Origin: Papio anubis
Lineage: Eukaryota > Chordata > Mammalia > Primates > Cercopithecidae
Assembly (NCBI RefSeq): GCF_008728515.1
Contig: NC_044986.1
Location: 55,044,855-55,108,854, forward strand
Direction of reading: 5' to 3'
DNA length: 64,000 bases
Of the stretch, positions 10,582 through 23,940 are shown in pieces. The notes below the pieces were generated by a model, which was not told where the DNA came from, ran no database searches, and worked only from the letters and a program-made list of their open reading frames with translations. How positions within the stretch are numbered: the stretch's first letter is position 1; each line of letters opens with the position of its first letter. Position numbers and translations under genes: made by a program.

Positions 10582-11003
10582 GTCTTTCTCAGAGGCCCTA
10601 CACAATCTGACCCCTTTTTCTCTGACCTCATTCCCTGTGACTCTCCTCTTGATCATTGCTCTCAGCCATGCTATGCTTCATGTTGTTCCTGTGACTCATC
10701 CCCTGTGCCAACATCTGAGGGTCTTTCTACATGCTCTTCCTCTTCCTGGAGTGCCTTTCCCCCAGGTTTTCACATGGCTCTCCCCTTTTCTCCTTCAGGT
10801 CTCTACTAAGGGCAATTAAGCTTCTCCAGAAAATCTTGTCTACAATTGCATCTCTCTTCTCTCAATACTCCCTCCACACACAATTACTCTTCTCCCTCCT
10901 TGCTTTATTTTTTCTCCTTAGCACTTATCCCAAGCCAACCTGTTACATTTTACTTACTACGTATTATTCTCTGTTATTCTCTGTTCTCTGTCCCTACTAG
11001 AAT
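10582..11003 (+). repeat. L2 LINE, 3' part
   Basis: The continuation of the L2 from 3558-3988. It shows the degenerate end of the protein (GGCCCTACACAATCTGACCC, TGCTCTTCCTCTTCCTGGAGTGCC) and the 3' UTR up to CCCTACTAGAATTGG. About 20-30 bp of L2 consensus seem missing at the point where the provirus sits. Confidence 0.75.
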
Positions 11004-11013
11004 TGGGCTTCCC

Positions 11014-11202
11014 CTCCTCACAAGGCAGAAGGGGTGGATGAGCTCCCTTGAGCCTCTTTTGTAAAGGCACTAATCCCATTCATAAGAGTGTGGCTCTCAA
11101 GAGCTAAGTACCCCCAAAAGATCCCACCTTTTAATACCACCACATTGGGAATTATGTTTCAACATATAAATTGGGGGGCATACAAACATTCAGGCCATAG
11201 CA
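11014..11202 (-). repeat. MLT1 LTR fragment (MaLR), reverse
   Basis: In reverse it starts TGCTATGGCCTGAATGTTTG and includes TGTTGAAACATAATTCCCAATG, TGAATGGGATTAGTGCC and a GGAGCTC block, as in MLT1C/D LTRs. Only the first half of the LTR is present. Confidence 0.75.
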
Positions 11203-12790
11203 GTATTTTTACTTCCAGATTTCTATTTCAATGTGATGACCTGGATCTACCTCCCTAAGTGGCAATCATTAGCTAGAGCTGGGCAGTAGCTGCACAGCCC
11301 TTTTAAGAAGGATATATGATCCAGGTTACCACAGACCTCACCACTTCTTCTACTGTCTTAAACACTACATTCATCTACATTACTCATAATGCTGAGAAGG
11401 CATTTGAGTCTGGAAACCCTGGCCTAGACCTTCCGAACCAAGACTGGGATGGGGACCATGTCATGTTGGCACAACTCTATATACATCTTGATACTCAAAA
11501 AGGCTGTTCCTCCTGGAATCAGGAATCCAGGAACAGGAAGCACAAACCCCAATTCTGTTAGGGGGATAAGGAGATAAAATTACCTTTTTATTATTTTGCT
11601 AATGAATCTGTTCTAGAGGAAAAAGAAACCACAGGGTAATTTCTATATGAAACTTTTAACATCAATCAGTACTTTTATTGCTAAGTAGCAATTAGTTTTA
11701 CAAAGATAAGTCCATTGAATTTTTCAACATTCACCTGTAAGAAATGCCAGAGGATTGGTTGTGGGACCCACAGAAGAACTCAGCTCAGTTCACCAGGAGA
11801 AAGTCAGACACAGTTTGAGAAGTAGGCTCCAGAAAGAATATTCTGATTGAATTGGGCACATGCTATCTCCTGGGACACTCTCTTATCATCAGCTTGGGGA
11901 TACAGTCTTGGTTATGATACTCAAATATAATCCAATCTAGTCCTGCATAAACTTGTCCCAATTTCCTCAAAAGTTAATTAAAAGAAAACAGATAGCTACC
12001 CTTTGGAGAGCCCAATAAACTTGCATAAGCCCCAGTCTTCAGAGATGCCTTCCCAGACCCTGAGGGAGCCACACAGCAGTAAGAGCCACAGTTATGACAT
12101 TGAAGGACCATTATCGGCAGAACTGGTGACTCACCCATCACGCAGGCAGGCAGTTTGATGAAATGTGACTTTGAGGTTGACAGCAAACAAATGTAATGGG
12201 CTCTCAAGGAACACACCAAGACATTTGGTATGTTGCTAAAGGAAAGGAGGAGACTCTAGTTTCTAGTGATTATAATTGGTAGAGACTTATTCAAAGATAT
12301 TTACCACTGTCATTGTTACTTCTGGCCTTGTCTCCCTCAGCTTCTAAGGCATAGGAAGCAGTGGCTTTACAGTCCATATAACCAGCATTAAATATGATTT
12401 CAAACATCACTCTTTCCCTGTTCAAAGGTAAAAACACATAAGACTCTTGATCCTTCATTTTTATAGGAATTTTTTAAAAAACCATTTTTAAAAAAACCAC
12501 ATCAAGCCCAATCACTACATTAAAGTGGTTGTTTACATTTTTCACCATCCAAGTGTCTTGTAAGATCCTCTGGGACTACTAAGCACATGAGATGAGTGTC
12601 CAGAGAGATGTGATCCTCGACCATGGCTAGTAGCTCAAGCCCAGTCAACCCATTTGCAGAGGGACGCCATTTCTATATTGTTATCGGTCACAAGAGAAAC
12701 TCAATATGTGATTACAGACTAACACAAGGAAAGACATCCCACTCCTAGAAAACTATCTGAGGATGAGGAACTTGTCTCCTGTTTCTATGT
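11203..12790. other. Unassigned non-coding sequence
   Basis: No repeat, RNA gene or exon was recognised in this 1.6-kb stretch. Confidence 0.5.
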
Positions 12791-13030
12791 AGAAGGACAG
12801 CACATAGGAAAGAGCATTGGCTTTGAATTTAGAAGGACTCAGGTCAAGATTCAACCTCTGCCTCTTCCTGTAAGTATAGCCTCTAGCACTTGCTTAGTTT
12901 TCTCATGTGTAAAATGAGGATGACAATGCAGCCCTGTAGGATTGTGGCTCAGGTGAAAAATAATACTGGTGAAGGACCTAGTCCACCACTGGCTCACTAA
13001 GAATCAATGAAAGGTCATTAATTTGGTGGT
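12791..13030 (+). repeat. MIR SINE
   Basis: MIR blocks are visible: AGAGCATTGGCTTTGAATTTAGAAGGACTCAGG, then CTCTGCCTCTTCCTG and GTTTTCTCATGTGTAAAATGAGGATGACAATG. Diverged but in the right order. Confidence 0.75.
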
Positions 13031-13210
13031 GGTGGTTGTTCCTACACAAAGAATGTTGTAGAGAATCAGACAGCCATAGAACTGAAAGCAACCTTGAGGT
13101 TTTCTAATCCTACTGTCTTTGAGAAGCATGAAGCATTTCACATAAGGGATTGTCCAACTTTTGCTTCAAATTGTAATTTTCCATTAGCATTATGTTTTAT
13201 TTCTATTTTT

Positions 13211-13212
<2 letters not shown>

Positions 13213-13257
<45 letters not shown>

Positions 13258-13384
13258 GAGAGAGAGAGAGATAGAATATGTCTCTGTTGCCCAAGGTCTT
13301 GAATAAATTCCTGGTCTCAAGTGATCCTCCTGCCTCATATTCCCAAAGTGTTAGAATTATAGGCATAAGCCACCATGCCCAGCC
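13213..13384 (-). mobile_element. Old Alu monomer (FLAM/FRAM-type), reverse, with 42-T run
   Basis: An uninterrupted run of 42 T (13213-13254) and a short AG repeat lead into a single Alu-like monomer ending GCCACCATGCCCAGCC. Only one monomer is present (GGTCTTGAATAAATTCCTGGTCTCAAGTGATCC), so it is a free left monomer or a deleted AluJ. The T run is much longer than usual for so old an element and has probably re-expanded. Confidence 0.8.
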
Positions 13385-13399
13385 TCCATTAACATTAAT

Positions 13400-13620
13400 A
13401 ACAAGATTATCTAACACTGAGTAGTATGTGTGAATGCTTACTTTGATGTTTTATGCTCACTTTGAATGTATGACATAAGTACTGTTATTATCACTTTCTG
13501 CTTTATAACCAAAAACTTGAGGCTTAGGGAGGTTCCATAACTTGCTCAAGGTCACACTGCTGGCCTTGAACCCTGATGCTCTCACTATCATTCTATGTTG
13601 TCTCTCATGTTCACACTTGT
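13400..13620 (-). repeat. MIR SINE, reverse
   Basis: The reversed MIR core is readable: ACTTGAGGCTTAGGGAGGTTCCATAACTTGCTCAAGGTCACACTGCTGG, followed by TTGAACCCTGATGCTCTCAC. Confidence 0.7.
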
Positions 13621-15342
13621 AGAAAGCCAGCCTTGCTGCTGAAATAAGCCTCTTTCTTTGTCTTTCTAAATAAAAACCAGGTAAATGGAACACACGTACC
13701 TTCCAGACACAGAAAGTCCCTGCTGTTAGAAAAGCCACAAAAAGTAAACACACCTGACTCACCAGACTTCTCTTTCTGTGACCTCTTTTCATCCTGGCTC
13801 TGTCCCACCAAATTCAGAAGCTAAAACCATTTAAACACCCCTGGCTTCTTCCATAATGAAGTGCAATAGAGCACCTTTTCTGAAATCTCTGTCCTAGAAA
13901 TCAGGGGCTAAAGTTCCACCTCATAATCTTATATGTTAAGGAGCTACATGACAATTTTAGGTTGGGTTATTCCAACTTAGGTGACGACACTGGAATTTGT
14001 AAATTTGAGGGACAAGGTAAATTTGGTAGAGCCCTTGAGGTTCTGGTGAGATGGCATCCTAGAAGTCAGATCAGTCTAGAAGGCAGGTAACCTCTGAGGA
14101 GCTTTGCTGGTACACAGGCAGAGTCTTGGCAGTAGAAGAGCAGTCAGATCTTCTGTAGGAACCGTCTGTGTTTTCAACCTTAGGAGTTCAGATCATCAAT
14201 ATGAGTGATGATCTGGTACTCTGGAGGCAAGAGAGTCTGTCTAGTTCATACCAGCAATGTGTGCTCTATAAATACTTGTGGGATCAATGAATAGGAATAG
14301 CTGAGGAAGGGAGGGATGTGAATGAAGAAAAGGAGAATGGACTTACCAGCACTGGCAGCAAAAATGGGGAATGTTTAGATGATAAGCAGAGAAGAAAGTG
14401 ACTCTTCAGGTCAGGTGTCCGGTTATAAATGAGAGATTTACTATAACATATGACACAAAATTCCATAGTAAAATAGGTGAGAGGATTGATGAATGGATGG
14501 ATCTATGCACAAAATGTGTATAGTGTTTATAACTGTGAAGTGAGGATTATGGGCTATTTTATTTCCTCCTTTTTATAATTTTTGTATTTCATTTTGCTAT
14601 TCAGATTTCTCAGAGTTTATTAAACATTATGCTTGGATCTGCCACATCTTGCAATGAACTCTGAAAATACTTTTGTCATTTTCTCTGATGGTAAACTGAC
14701 TAAGACCCATAGGTCAGTTGAAGCTTAACGAGTAGAGCTTTTCTTAATTTATCTAAGGCTTGCTTAACTCCACCTGTGTGTCCATATTAGCCAGTCATCG
14801 ACAAATGTGCCTTTCCTTAATGAATCTTTCCGTCACTTCTTCACAGTCTTTGTTGCAGGTGCTTTTCTTGGCTTACTCAGATATCAGTCTGAAAAGGGAG
14901 ATTTATACTATCCCTTTGAACAGACAATGCCCATGTTCTTACATACAACTCCATGGATACTAAAAGCCCATTAATTTCAATAGCCATTACAGACACTTAC
15001 AGCAATATTATAATTCCTGCTTCCCAGCCCAGATGACTGGGGAATACCATTGGTTTTGCTAGTGAAATGTGTTTAGCACAACCTTGAATTTGTATTTTAT
15101 TCCTTCTTTGTCTTGCTTTTCTGCCTTTAGCCTTAGAGAGGGTGTCATTCAGGGCTTGGTGCCAACCTTTTGGTGCTCTGTAGGATAAAGAGGCCTGAGG
15201 AGAATGTTGCTTGCCATTACAGAAAGTTTATTATTATTGAATGTACTATTGTGTACCGAGCATTTACGCTACACCCTGCTGACTCCTTTTTTGCTTGGAT
15301 TATGTCTGGGCTCTGATTTGGCTGGTGTTTATCTATATTAAG
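13621..15342. other. Unassigned sequence with a possible L2 tail
   Basis: Mostly unrecognised. Near 14215-14295 a short stretch (GTGCTCTATAAATACTTGTGGGATCAATGAATAGG) resembles an L2 3' end on the plus strand. No convincing exon or RNA gene. Confidence 0.4.
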
Positions 15343-15402
<60 letters not shown>

Positions 15403-15411
15403 CTGTCTCAT
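15343..15411. repeat. (TC)n microsatellite
   Basis: An uninterrupted run of 24 TC units (15351-15398) is flanked by imperfect TC. It is a long, pure mirror-symmetric polypyrimidine tract, likely variable in length between individuals. Confidence 0.95.
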
Positions 15412-15723
15412 TTTTGCTCTTGTTTCTTTCCTAAATACAATACCTGAAGAAAACAGAAGTGAAGGATAGGAATGTGAGGAACGTGTCTGGAGAGGTTTCT
15501 GCATTACTCTAATGTGAGGAACAGATGTGGGGAAAGATGCTCCTGTTTTCTGTTGAGTCTAAAATTCAGGCTTGTGTATAAACAGTTTAGAACCTATGTA
15601 ATTTCCGTTTTTTAAAGAACAAAGCCCTGGTGTGGTAACCAGCCACATTTTTGGGTGAACTCTTCATAATCTATGCCTAGGGTTGGCCAGAGTCCAAATT
15701 ATAAAGTAGTAGGTTTTGCTGTT

Positions 15724-15803
15724 TTCTCCTTCTTCTTCTTCCTCTCCTTCTCCTTCTCCTTCTCCTCCTTCTTCTTCTTCTTCCTCTTCTTCTTCTTCTT
15801 TTC
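15724..15803. repeat. (TTC)/(TCTCC) polypyrimidine tract
   Basis: Eighty bases of almost only C and T made of CTT and CTCCTT units. The long acidic chance frame on the minus strand (Glu-rich) is just the translation of this repeat. Confidence 0.95.
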
Positions 15804-18800
15804 TGTCCTGTCTTTCCTTCCTCAAGGTGCTTCTGCTTTCATCAAAACCTGCCCCTTGGAAGGAGTTGGCATCAGGCATTTTTATGTTAATGTAAATGGA
15901 AATTTCAGTGTTAGCATTTGTGGGCGTTTTGAATCTCCCCTTTCATTTTGTATCAAAAGATGGATGGTCCTCTGGAAAGCATTTGGGAAAAATAAGAGTA
16001 TAAGTCAAATCTGATGAGACTTCCCAGACCCTGTATTTGCTCTTGCAAAGGTACCAAGGAAGCAAGGGGTAGGCCCTGTTCAGGTATGGATAAGTGAGAA
16101 AAGTGACGCCATAACATACTGTCATGTTTTTTACATAGAAGAATTGCATATTAAGAACAAATACATTTTTATTAACTTATATTTCCTGATCACAAGCCAA
16201 ATGCAAGAGCAAAAATTAAAGGAAATTTAAACCTTTATGTCCAGACTAGGGTTTTGCTTCTTCTATCTGTTTGTTTTGTTTTTGCTACTTCAAAGAGATG
16301 AGTTCCATGAGGCTAAATGTTTCTTTCTAACTAAAAGAAGGCTATGATTATATATGTACCTCTGTATCTTTGTTTATGTTTGGTCAGGGATAATAATTAG
16401 TATATTTCCCTTTTCCCCTCACAGGAAGAACACATTTTGATATCCAACTGTCTCACTTCTCTCTCTAATCAGATCTTTATTGAAAATTATGTTTTTGAGT
16501 GCTGAATTTCTGGGTCTTTCTAATGCTAAAAGTAATGCAGCAGAAATGTAAAACATGTCCAGTTTTACTCTCAAGGGTAGAAATTTCAAGAGGAATGATG
16601 GAAGCTCAAGAAAGAAGTGAGGAAGAGTTTTAAAAAGGAATAGGGAGGAGTTGAGAAAAAAGTTTGGAAGTATAGAATGGAGAAAGAGGATTTAAGAAGT
16701 AAATTGGGGTTATAAATTGACATCCTTTGAGAAAATGGAATGAAAATGTTGATTAGTTTTGATTAATAGGATGTTTTTCTTTGAATAAAAAGTAGTGATG
16801 AGAGAACCATAACAAATCCCCCCAAATAAAATTAGGGCTTCACAAATGCATGCATATATATTCTGTATTTTCTCTGATTTGAGATACACATCTAACTATA
16901 ATTATTGATTTTAAGAAACATTGCTATTTCATATTCCTATTTTTAACAAAAACACTTTAAATTATTATTTTAACAAGTTATGAATTATGAGATAAATCTG
17001 TTTCAGAGATGTTAAAATATAAAAAAGTATAGCGATAAAGTAATATGCATAATATTAATAAAATACAATAAAATATGAGTAGAAGATTTGGGAATTGCAA
17101 GTTATTGTTGTTTTCTTTAAACTTTTATGAATTTTCAGTGTTTTACTATGATCATGAGTTACTTTTCTAATTAGAACCAAAAACATGGTTTAGATGTATT
17201 TTTTGTTGGAAATTCACAGGGAGTGAAGCTCTTTGCTTCTGGTAACTTCTGGTCTCATCGACCAAATCCTACAACTGCTACCACCATCATATAACTCTCT
17301 TCCAAGGTCCAGCACAAGAGAGTTCAAAATTATTCTAACAGCTTGTTGTTTGGATTTCCCAAGACCTATTGAGTCTCCCTGCCAATAAAACAAATATAAC
17401 TTTACTTACCATAAATTATTTGTGCATTGACAAATGTAGGCATATCCATTTACAAAATGTAATATTGGGACAATTTCTAAACTATGCAGTGCACAATTTA
17501 TTTTCAATGGCCAGTAAAATGCTAAAGTCCATCAGTGTGCCTCAGGCCTCTCTATCTCTCATGCTTTCCTAAGTTCATCTGATTGTCCAGTGGATTTAAG
17601 GTTTGAAGATTCTGACCTGTAACCTTAGGGTTTAACTCCAGCCTCCATCTACTCTGATGCACTCTTCTGGAAGGCTGAAATCAGATGGTTAAAGGTTACC
17701 TGTGCCCTCTACCACCTTTCATTGTTAATAGCCCAATGTTAGAGAAAAGCTTAATCAGAAAAAAAGTTTACACATTTTCTATGGCAGAGTTTCTAGCTTG
17801 AGCCAAGCTATTTCACCCAAGAATACAGATGAATTTGGGTCAGAAGTGTAGCCTTGGAGGAAAAGAGTAAAAGAGGGAGGAGGATGGTGACTGCATTTGT
17901 GAAAATCTCTCTCCCCAAGCAAAATCTTTTAATAATTTTTAAAACTATAATCAAATAAACTCTAGAGAAACCTACATGAAATATGCAATAAAACATTAAT
18001 GGTCAGACAGCGAGGCCTGTAGTCAAAGGGTGGTTGCTGTTTCATGTGTTTGCTCCTCATCAAAAGTGCTCTCACTCCCAGGAACCCAGCTTTGCTGATA
18101 GCCCGGGCATGTCTGGAAGGCTGGAAGGCTGATCCCCAAAGCACTACACAGGAAAGACTTCTCCATCCAGAAGAGGGAGTTGGGTTCACAAGTTTAAGCC
18201 AAGAAAAATATGTCAGAGTCAGAGGGCAGAGGTAATTTTGAGTACAGCACAGAATCTGTCTCTCAATATGTCTTCTGGAACATCCTTTTCAGAGTCATAT
18301 ATTGTTTCTGGAAAGAGACAACTTCAGTTAAGAGGAAGTTAAAAAAGAAAAGCAGTGTAACAACTTTATAATAAAATCTCAGTAAAACTAGGAGAGCGGC
18401 GATAAAGCTGTGTAGCAGAATATAGCACACATGGAGATGAAAGGAACCTTCTTGACTTGAGGAGACCTTTGGAACACAGAACAGACAGGCTTAATTTGGG
18501 CTGGAGAGAGAAGTTAGGGAGTTGAGAATAGGGAACGCCCATTCACAAGAAGCTTTGGCAGAAACAACCAACCAACCAAAGAAACAAACAAACAAACAAG
18601 AAACAGAATTTACCCCCAACAGCTTGAACAGAAGCAGAGAGAGATGACAGAACTTAAATTGTATGCTAAGAAGCATGCGGTGCCTTCCCTAAGGAAGTCT
18701 GGAGAGGCAGCAATGGCCAGGGCAGGCTGGTTTTCGCACCAGTATCACGAAGAGCAGAAGCAGAGAAATACTGTATTGTTACTACATGATGATGCTGTTG

Positions 18801-21029
18801 TGATATATAGAATTTGAGTTATACACTTAAACTACCCCCTTAAACTTGATGCAAAGTGACTCCTGACTTTGCCTATAATCACTTAGGCGAGAGACTGTAT
18901 CCATCCAGTGACCATCCCTAGGATGATGCTCTGCATCAGAGATAAGACTCATCGCTGGTACTGCCCCTCTTCTCATGGATGGATGCTGTGGAACTTCAGG
19001 GCTCTAAACTTGGCAACCTTCACATACTTAAGAGTGCCCCAGATTTCCATAGGTTCTCTAGTCTTCAGAAGGAATCTTTCCCACATGCCACTATTCCAAA
19101 TTTCCATCTGTCGAACCCTGGGAAGTCTTTTTTTTTTTTTTTTTCAAATGGGTTCCTTTTTCTAAGTGTTCCATGGGAATTTCCAAGGAACACTTAAATA
19201 TTATAAAATTTGGCTCTGGTTGTTTGTCACCTGAGAAGAAAACTACAATACGGAAAAGAAAGTTTGAAACTGGATATAGATGTTACTCCTTCTAGAGCCC
19301 TTGGAAATACCCCTCCACAGGATTCTTTCCTTGCAGTTGACCTGCCACCATGTCCCAGAGCTAAGCCTACCCCTTCTCCCTGACCGTGCCTTTCAGCAGA
19401 AGTTCCCGGTATCCAGACTCACCTGCTCTCAGCCCTAGGGTGCCATTCCCTCCTCAGGGCTATGGCCCACACCATTTTTCTATCTTCAGATGATTCACAG
19501 AAAAGAAACAGATTTTCTAGGTGGGAAAGTCCCACTTTTGTTTACAGAATGTGACCTCTGGACCTCGAGGCATGGGATAAGGCAAATGAAATATCTGACC
19601 AGTTACTTCAATCAGAATTATGCCACTTTTTCCAGGAAGGGAGAAGGGAAGAAGATCAGCAGAGAGTGGTCTTTGGCAAATCCTATCCAGTCTGCTTAAT
19701 GAGGCAGCCTCTAGCACAAGGTGAAGACATGCCAGATTTGCTGCCTCATCTTTTCTGCCATCAACCAGTGTCAGCTTCCAATTTTTTTGTGGGTTGTTCT
19801 TGGACATAATATGTGTGTGCATACACCCATACCCACACACACACATGGCCCTCGTAAGAATACTACAATACTTTTTTGTAGACAGGGATGTCTAGTGAAA
19901 GAAAAAAAAATCTCAATCTGTAAAGATACAAGCACATATCTAGTTTATATTACTAAACGGAACCTTTAATATCTAGTTGAAAGTGGAGTTCTTCAAGAGA
20001 AATGGGTGTGTACTTGTGTTTTATCTGTGTAACTAAAAGCGCCTGCCCAAATGGCCTTTCCGAAAGACTAATATAGCTTTTACTGCACAATAAAAATTTT
20101 GCTGACAACATTCAAGGGATTAACTTCTAGCTTTGATAATTTAAATGTTCATTCACCACAGGTCCCTTTTAACAAAAATAATAATACAATTGAATAAGAC
20201 CTTGAGAGTATACATGTTTATGATTTTGTCAAACAATTTTAAAGCATAGTTGAATTATTCCAGTTAAGGACACTCTACTAAGATAAATATTTGGATAAAA
20301 GTGGTCTTTTTGTGGCCTAATTTCCAGAATATTCTGAGTTAGGATCTATGAGGAGGAAGAGAATAAGTACTTGGATTTCATTTTGGAATAACTTTCTTAC
20401 AAGCCAGCAGAACTCTGTGAACTAATAAATATTTCTACAGTCACTACTTTTACATTAGAAAAGAGCTTTCTTCTTGTCTTTTAAATGTTTCTTTGGAAAA
20501 AATATTTCAAACCCTCCTGGGTGTTTTAAATATTCTAATTCTTAGCTTAACCTTTTGAATCACTACTTTCTGGTTTTTCTTTGGGATCGTATTTTTCTGT
20601 TTGATTGTCCACAGTTCCAACCTAATAAAAAATTTACCCAGGCTGAACTTAGTTTAAACTATAGAGAGGCTACCTTGGCAGAGTTCAACTTCATGCTCAT
20701 CTGGACAGGAAAGAAACTTCGGAGGTTATGCCACCTATACCTCATCAGGGACTTGGTGATAAAATCTCAGCAGAGAAAACTGCCTGTATCCTATTTCCAT
20801 TCTTTCTCCTAAATTTCACTCTACTTCCATTTTTGTTCCTCTAGTCTCTTTTATTTCTCTGGGTTTTTTCTATTACCAATATTCTCCTATGCAATGATAT
20901 AACTGTCTGACTTTATTGTACCAAATAAACAATTACACAATGTTTTTGTAACATTGCACAATGTTTTGCTCACTCTCCCTTCCTCTTTCTTATTTCTTTC
21001 TTCTTCTTCTTCCAGTAAAGGCCCAGATG
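15804..21029. other. Unassigned, mostly unique sequence
   Basis: Five kilobases in which I see no clear Alu, LTR or L1. Small simple repeats occur: ACAA/ACCA units at 18571-18600, a 17-bp T run near 19128-19144, and a short CA run near 19830-19847. Frames are short and on both strands. No gene can be supported. Confidence 0.5.
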
Positions 21030-21800
21030 GGGCAAAGGAGCCAGCCATATGGATATCTGGTGAAAAGACTTTCCAAAAGGGGACATAGCAAATTTAGAGC
21101 CTTATAGAGGAGCATGGCATGTCTGGGATGAATTGAGTGAAGGCAAGAGGATAGAAAAGATGAAGTTAGAGTGTGAATTCCATCAGCTAGGCCCTTGTAA
21201 GCTATGGAAAGGCTTTGGTCTTCACTCTGAGTGAGATGGGAAGCCACTGGAGGATGTTGAACAGATTTATCCTCCAGTTTTTAGAAGCCCACAGTAGCAG
21301 ATATCTTGAGAATACACTGTGAGCAACTAAGAGAGGTACAGAGTGGGACCCAGTCGCAATAATTCAGGCAAGAGATGATGGTGACTCAGATCAGGTTAGT
21401 AGCAGTTGACATTAAAGAAGTGTTTGGATTCCGGATATATTTTGAAAATAAATGTTGCAAGATTTAATGACTGATTTGATGTGTGGCGATGAGAGAAAGA
21501 GAGACATTGATGATGAATTCAAGACTGTTGCATGATAAACTTCTAGGACACAGTGAAAAGAAAAAAATGGAAAATAAAGAATTTTGCATGAGAAACTGGA
21601 AGAATGCTGTTGGCATCAACTGAAATGTTAGCATTTCAGTTAATGGCTGAGGGTACAACAAGTTTGGGAGTGAGATCGTGAACTCAGTTTCTTTGAACAT
21701 ATTCATGTTGAGATTTCTAACATTCAGATATAATTGCCAGGAAGACAGGTGAGTTTATAAATCTGAAATGCAGGGGAGTGTTCTAGGCTGCATATACAAA
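21030..21800 (-). repeat. L2 LINE, reverse
   Basis: Reversed L2 coding and 3' sequence: CATATGGATATCTGG, GGTCTTCACTCTGAGTGAGATGGGAAGCCACTGGAGG, CAATAATTCAGGCAAGAGATGATGGTG and GGATTCCGGATATATTTTGAA. The order matches the L2 reverse transcriptase C-terminal region read backwards. Stops throughout. Confidence 0.8.
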
Positions 21801-22621
21801 TATGAGAATCCTCATTATGTAAGTCGTTTCAAGATGGGTGCATGAATGAAGTCACGAAAAGAATAAGAGTATGGATAAAAAGAAAAGGAGGGATGTGAAC
21901 AGTAGCCCTATGTATCCAGGTGTTTTTGTGGATTCTGTCCCATTATGATGAAAATGTCTCATTGGCATGGCAGTCTGTCCCTTTTCAAGGGACAACGCTC
22001 AAAAAATGAGCGTCCTTCAAAGATTTTTTGTTTGTTTGTTTCTTCCCCACACATTCACTGGCAGGGATCCAAAACAGGTGTGTGTTTATGTGCAAGTCTA
22101 TGTTTGCATTCTTTTCTGCTGATTTTGAAATACGTCAAGTGTACCAGCTTTCTTGGAGGAGGAAAACATATCAAGATTTGTTAAAAAGAAATCAATTAAG
22201 TTACCTAATAAATCTAGAGTAAAGTGTACAGTTCCTGAGACCTTGTGGAGAAACTGATGACACAGAAGGGTTCTGCTGAACATGTATTTTTTGCTGCCAT
22301 GAGAGTGAGGGGCAGTGAGCAAGAATGCCATTGCAGTCTGACCAGATGGAGAAAAGATTGTTCCATTGATGGTACAAGGATCACTCCTGGTTGCCTTGGT
22401 TACAGGAACCTCATAACACATGCAAATGAAGTAAATGGTAATTAGCAGTGGGGCAACAGGTGACCTAGCTTAGTGCTACCTTGGGGGAAGATTGTGTGGC
22501 TGGAAACAATGAGACAGGAAACAAGGAACTCATTGTGAATAACAAGCATGACACTGGGGTTGCCTGTTCAGGAACCTCTCACTGAGGCAGAATTTTTATA
22601 TCTTCCATTAGCTTTGACCGA
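21801..22621. other. Unassigned non-coding sequence
   Basis: No recognisable feature. Confidence 0.4.
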
Positions 22622-23033
22622 TGATACAGTTCATTTGTGTGGCCCCATCCAAATCTCATGTCAAATTGTAACCCCCAATGTTGGAGGTGGGGCCTGGTGG
22701 GAGGTGATTGGATCATATGGGTTATTTCTCATGGTTTAACACTCTCCCACTTGGTGTTGTCATGGTGATAGTGAGTTCTCATAAGATCTGGCTGTTTAAA
22801 AGTGTGTGGTATGCTCTACCCCTTCTTCCTTCTCTGACCATGTAAGAGGAGCCTGCTTCCGCTTTGCCTTCTGCCATGATTGTAAGTTCCTGAGGCCTCC
22901 CCAGAAGCCAAGCAGGTGCCAGAATCATGTTTCCTGTACAGTCTGCAGAAATGTGAGCCAATTAAACCTCTTTTCTTTATAAATTACCCAGTCCTAGGTA
23001 TTTCTTTACAGCAGTGTAAGAACGGATAAAACA
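22622..23033 (+). mobile_element. MaLR LTR, MST/THE1 type
   Basis: Begins TGATACAGTTCATTTGTGTGG. Contains CCAATGTTGGAGGTGGGGCCTGGTGGGAGG, CGCCATGATTG-like sequence, TTTCTTTATAAATTACCCAGTC (the polyadenylation region) and ends AACGGATAAAACA. These are hallmark MST/THE1 LTR blocks. About 412 bp, full length. No clear 5-bp duplication was found. Confidence 0.9.
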
Positions 23034-23292
23034 GTCAGTCTTAATGCAGATAACCCATAGTGTTGCCACCCTGGTCCTGTCTGATATCATTGCCGAATAG
23101 AGGGACACTCCTGGGGACAAGGTGGGTGGATGAACAAGGTAATTGTTATAAATCTTTTTTCTCACAAATGGGAAGAGTACATTTTGAAATGCATCTGAGC
23201 ATTTCAGCATAAGTTCTGCATAAATCTCTGTGGGTATGTATCTCTAATAGCTACACATTATTCTGAGATACACTGAAATATAAAAAAATTAC

Positions 23293-23614
23293 GTCCGGGC
23301 GCGGTGGCTCACGCCTGTAATCCCAGCACTTTGGGAGGCCGAGGCAGGTGGATCATGGGGTCAGGAGATGGAGATAATCCTGGCTAACAGGTAAAACCCC
23401 ATGTCTACTAAAAACACAAAAAATTAGCCAGGTATGGTGGCGGGCACCTGTAGTCCCAGCTACTCAGGAGGCTGAGGCAGGAGAATGGCATGAACCTGGG
23501 AGGCGGAGATTGCAGTGAGCTGAGAATGCACCACTGCACTCCAGCCTGGGCGACAGAGCGAGACTCCGTCTCAAACAAAACAAAACAAAACAAAACAAAA
23601 CAAAACAAACAAAC
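23293..23614 (+). mobile_element. AluY-like SINE with (CAAAA)n tail
   Basis: Full-length Alu (CCGGGCGCGGTGGCTCACGCC to GACTCCGTCTC) with an unusual tail of CAAAA repeats (about 23574-23612). AAAATTAC on both sides (23285-23292 and 23615-23622) is its target duplication. Confidence 0.95.
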
Positions 23615-23940
23615 AAAATTACTTAAATCTATTTACATGATTCTGTTTGTTCAAAGCTTCAAAAGAAATCCAAATCTCACAGGTCATATAAGGCAAAATT
23701 TAAGAAATGAGAATGGTGCTCCCATTTTAAGGGTTTGAAAGGTTGATCTGAAACAACTTGGAATTTCTTTGGAAGTCTGGTCATGAAATTGACATCCTCT
23801 TCCCATCTGTCAGGCTCCATTGGGTTGATGAAGCCACAGAAGAAACCTGTACACTTGCTGTGAGGGGAAGTGGCACAGCCTTCCTAGTTGGAGTCATCAC
23901 AAGCCACAATAAATAATAGTATTATAGCTGTGGCTACTTC

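Noticed and set aside
13457..13792. 111-codon minus-strand open frame
   Set aside because: Partly reversed MIR; no recognised protein and overlapping frames on the same strand.
15664..15879. Glu-rich minus-strand frame
   Set aside because: Translation of the CTT/CTCCTT tract only.
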